A DNA stretch of 64,000 nt from Rhizobium sp. R634 (lineage in GTDB: Bacteria; Pseudomonadota; Alphaproteobacteria; Rhizobiales; Rhizobiaceae), in NCBI RefSeq assembly GCF_002211305.1, contig NZ_LOKW01000002.1, positions 62,001 to 126,000 of the forward strand, in the 5' to 3' direction. Positions 62,182 through 64,000 of the stretch are shown here, in pieces (the stretch's first letter is position 1; each line of letters opens with the position of its first letter). The position numbers and the translations under genes are program-made. The notes under the pieces are model-generated. The model was not told where the DNA came from, made no database searches, and was given only the letters and a program-made list of their open reading frames with translations.

Positions 62182-62206
62182 GGGCGGCCGGTGCTCCGGG
62201 CCGCCC
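62182..62206. other. Hairpin after the TPR lipoprotein gene
   Basis: GGGCGGCC (62182-62189) pairs perfectly with GGCCGCCC (62199-62206), just past the stop codon of the minus-strand TPR gene. No T-run follows, so it is at best a Rho-assisted or stabilising structure. Confidence 0.4.
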
Positions 62207-62217
62207 AATGCGTGTCT

Positions 62218-63087
62218 TTAGCCGGCTGGGGCGACACCGACGCGGGCCAGGCCGTCGCGGGCCGGCTGGTATTTGGGATCGAGGCCGATTGCGTGGCGAT
62301 AGGAGCGGGCGGCCTTCGCCTTGTCGCCGCGGCGTTCGTAGACGAGCGCCTGGTTGGCCCAGGATTCGGCGATGTTGCCGTTGAGTTCGATCGCATGATT
62401 GAAATCGGCAAAGGCGTTATCGTCGTCGTTCAGCGCGAAGTAGGAGATGCCGCGGCCATTATAAGGCTCGGGAGAATTCGGCGCGAGCGAGATGGCCTTC
62501 GAGAAATCGTCGATCGCCTTGTCCTGCTGGTTGCGCTTCTGAAAGATCAGGCCGCGATTGTGATAGGCGCGGCCATCGGTGGTGCCGAGCTGGATCGCCT
62601 TGTTGAAGTCGTTGAAGGCCGCATCGTCCTGGCCGGCCATGCGATAGACATTGCCGCGGCCGATATAGGCGACGTCGTAGCTCGGATTGATCTGCAGGGC
62701 GGCGTTATAGTCGGCAATCGCCTGCTGCTGCTGGCCCATGTTGCGATAGACAAGGGCGCGGTTGGCATACGCCTGGAAGAAGCGCGGATTGATCTGCAAT
62801 GCCGTGTTGAAATCGTTCAGCGCCTGGCGGAACTGGCCGCCGCGGCCATAGGCGGAACCGCGGACATTGTAGCCTTCGGGATCCCTCGGATTGGCGTTGA
62901 TAACCGCCGTCAGCGACGCGATGTTCTCTTCCGAGCCCTGCGCCTTGTCGATGCGGATCACGGCGTCCGTGGTGTTGGTCGTTTCGCAGCCGGCGAGGCC
63001 GAGCATGGCGGCCAGCGTCAAGGCGGGCAGGAATGCGGTTTTCTGCAAGCGCCAGGCGCGGGACGGATTGAAGGTGATATCAGCCAT
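62218..63087 (-). CDS. TPR-repeat lipoprotein
   Basis: 289 residues. The N-terminus (ALTLAAMLGLAGCETTN) has a lipobox LAGC, so it is likely a lipid-anchored envelope protein after a slightly long leader. Six or seven tetratricopeptide repeats follow, each like QALNDFNTALQINPRFFQAYANRALVYRNMGQ (in parts), QAIADYNAALQINPSYDVAYIGRG and KAIDDFSKAISLAPNSPEPYNGRG. It resembles NlpI, a scaffold for cell wall hydrolases. ATG 63087 has GGGGAAAG upstream. It lies 134 bp after rpsU. Confidence 0.88.
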   Translation of the reverse strand: MADITFNPSRAWRLQKTAFLPALTLAAMLGLAGCETTNTTDAVIRIDKAQGSEENIASLTAVINANPRDPEGYNVRGSAYGRGGQFRQALNDFNTALQINPRFFQAYANRALVYRNMGQQQQAIADYNAALQINPSYDVAYIGRGNVYRMAGQDDAAFNDFNKAIQLGTTDGRAYHNRGLIFQKRNQQDKAIDDFSKAISLAPNSPEPYNGRGISYFALNDDDNAFADFNHAIELNGNIAESWANQALVYERRGDKAKAARSYRHAIGLDPKYQPARDGLARVGVAPAG

Positions 63088-63150
63088 TCGGGCTCGCTTT
63101 CCCCATGCGGCATATCCGGTACGCGGATATGCGATCTTCAGCGGCAAACT

Positions 63151-63182
63151 AAAAAGGCGGCGGCGAACCCATCGCCCCCGCC
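63151..63182 (-). terminator. Intrinsic terminator after rpsU
   Basis: On the minus strand GGCGGGGGCGA and TCGCCGCCGCC form an 11-bp stem with one mismatch and a 5-base loop, followed by TTTTTAG. It lies about 40 bp after the rpsU stop codon. Confidence 0.8.
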
Positions 63183-63221
63183 ACAATGCATCTGAAAACG
63201 TCGAAAAAACGACGGCAACGC

Positions 63222-63434
63222 TTAGCGTGCGACCAGACCTTCGCGCTGGGCGCGCTTGCGGGCCAGCTTGCGAACGCGGCGAACAGCCTCGGCCTTTTCG
63301 CGAGCACGCTTCTGCGACGGCTTCTCGTAGTAGTCGCGCATCTTCATTTCGCGGAAAATGCCTTCGCGCTGCATCTTCTTCTTGAGAGCGCGGAGAGCCT
63401 GATCGACATTGTTATCGCGGACAAGTACCTGCAC
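63222..63434 (-). CDS. rpsU: 30S ribosomal protein S21
   Basis: 70 residues. The sequence [38 protein letters not shown] and the basic tail ([19 protein letters not shown]) are those of S21, which helps the small subunit start translation. The start is a GTG at 63434, which gives the normal N-terminus; a GTG at 63443 nearer to AAAGGAA is possible but adds three residues. Single gene with its own terminator. Confidence 0.95.
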   Translation of the reverse strand: MQVLVRDNNVDQALRALKKKMQREGIFREMKMRDYYEKPSQKRAREKAEAVRRVRKLARKRAQREGLVAR

Positions 63435-63590
63435 GAGAATCACGTTCCTTTGGTTTGGTTGATGCCTGAGGCGGCGCAGCGCCAGGGGCAAAAATATAAC
63501 GTTCGCGCGGCCGCAGCCTTGCGATTGGTGATGCGGGATAGCAGATCGGGTAGGGGAAGTCCAGATGGATATGGAGGGCGGGCGGAAAAA

Positions 63591-64000
63591 TCACGCCTCG
63601 TCCGACACCCGGCTGCGATCGGCCGCCTCGGGCAAAGTTTCATCCAGCGCGGCAATCGCCTCCTTGAGGGCTGTCCTGACCCGCAGGCGATCGGCCGGCT
63701 CCAACCGGCTCATATCCAGATGCAGGTCGAGGCCCGAGAGGTGTTCGCTGAGAACGCGGCTCTTGTGATCGGCGCCGAGCTTCAGCCCGTCAACCGCATA
63801 GGGCACGATCTCGCGCTGTATGCCCTTCATCGTGATCGGCGGCAAGGGATGGGCATCGACGATTTCGTTTACCAGCGCATAGGTTTCGTAGCTGATGACG
63901 ATTTCTCCGCCCTGGGCGATCGATTGCAGACGGGCCGCGAGATTGGCCTCGGCGCCGATGATCGTATAGTCCATGCGGTCATTGCTGCCGAAATTGCCGA
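63591..64000 (-). CDS. Class III adenylate/guanylate cyclase, C-terminal part (5' end beyond window)
   Basis: The reverse strand enters the window from the right and reads on in frame through GNFGSNDRMDYTIIGAEANLAARL, the class III cyclase segment ahead of the catalytic Asn/Arg pair, then GGEIVISYETYALV and a C-terminal tail of about 60 residues (VLSEHLSGLDLHLDMSRLEP). The N-terminal part of the protein is outside. It likely makes cAMP; rhizobia carry many such cyclases. It lies upstream of rpsU on the same strand. Confidence 0.85.
   Translation of the reverse strand, partial: GNFGSNDRMDYTIIGAEANLAARLQSIAQGGEIVISYETYALVNEIVDAHPLPPITMKGIQREIVPYAVDGLKLGADHKSRVLSEHLSGLDLHLDMSRLEPADRLRVRTALKEAIAALDETLPEAADRSRVSDEA

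Larger units (their letters stand above)
61744..62217. other. 474-bp intergenic region with palindromic repeat and hairpins
   Basis: Its left part holds the repeat at 61782-61838 and its right end the hairpin at 62182-62206. The middle (about 61840-62180) holds two short shadow frames but no gene I can support, with T-rich stretches near 62019-62037. It could contain the promoter of the histidine kinase gene or a small RNA. Confidence 0.5.

Noticed and set aside
61997..62221. 74-codon plus-strand frame after the repeat
   Set aside because: No ribosome site, biased composition and partial overlap with the end of the TPR gene.

Overview
The window reads as a stretch of an alphaproteobacterial chromosome of the Rhizobium leguminosarum/etli type. 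This is inferred from high GC, the gene families (xylBA with a LacI regulator, a speF-type leader before ornithine decarboxylase, aa3 oxidase subunit IV, DUF992, split PntAA/PntAB), and short intergenic palindromic repeats of kinds I recognise from rhizobia. There is no prophage, insertion sequence, CRISPR array, rRNA or tRNA that I can support. About 59 protein genes are called; the first and last are cut by the window edges.

1-12 kb: a polyamine-type ABC binding protein (partial) under a LysR regulator with a perfect T-N11-A dyad between them; a small secreted or anchored unknown protein; the convergent gltX-lysS pair; a TerC membrane protein; an AraC/GyrI regulator; and a TetR regulator divergent from an EmrAB-like efflux pair, with two palindromic operators between them. 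12-26 kb: a sugar block. It holds a LacI regulator with xylB and xylA, a second LacI regulator divergent from a CUT2 (ribose-type) ABC transporter through a double TGTAAA operator, a TIM-barrel isomerase/epimerase, a Gfo/Idh/MocA dehydrogenase, DoxX, and a GH1 beta-glucosidase with its own palindromic operator.

26-36 kb: a CHASE4-GGDEF-EAL protein, TrhO, an overlapping CYTH/CHAD gene pair, KDPG aldolase, a DUF533 protein, a GNAT gene coupled to a tiny membrane protein, a NicO/DUF1007 metal-export pair and a LysR regulator. 36-46 kb: ornithine/lysine decarboxylase behind a long structured leader, GNATs, a serine hydrolase, a diguanylate cyclase with an intact I-site, serine acetyltransferase, and a CobW GTPase-WD40-GNAT operon preceded by a Zur-like operator.

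46-64 kb: a LacI regulator with a 2-hydroxyacid dehydrogenase, a PuuD-like hydrolase, a TRAP transporter whose binding protein gene faces its membrane genes tail to tail, a degenerate-GGDEF/EAL protein followed by a FeeM-like N-acyl amino acid synthase, aa3 oxidase subunit IV, the pntAA-pntAB-pntB transhydrogenase operon, a DUF992 protein, an HWE histidine kinase, a TPR lipoprotein, rpsU and the 3' end of a class III nucleotide cyclase.

The most interesting leads are the Zur-like operator with the CobW-WD40-GNAT operon, the c-di-GMP phosphodiesterase next to a FeeM-like synthase, the odc leader RNA, and the isomerase/dehydrogenase pair beside the CUT2 transporter. All functions are inferred by reading motifs; no database search was run.
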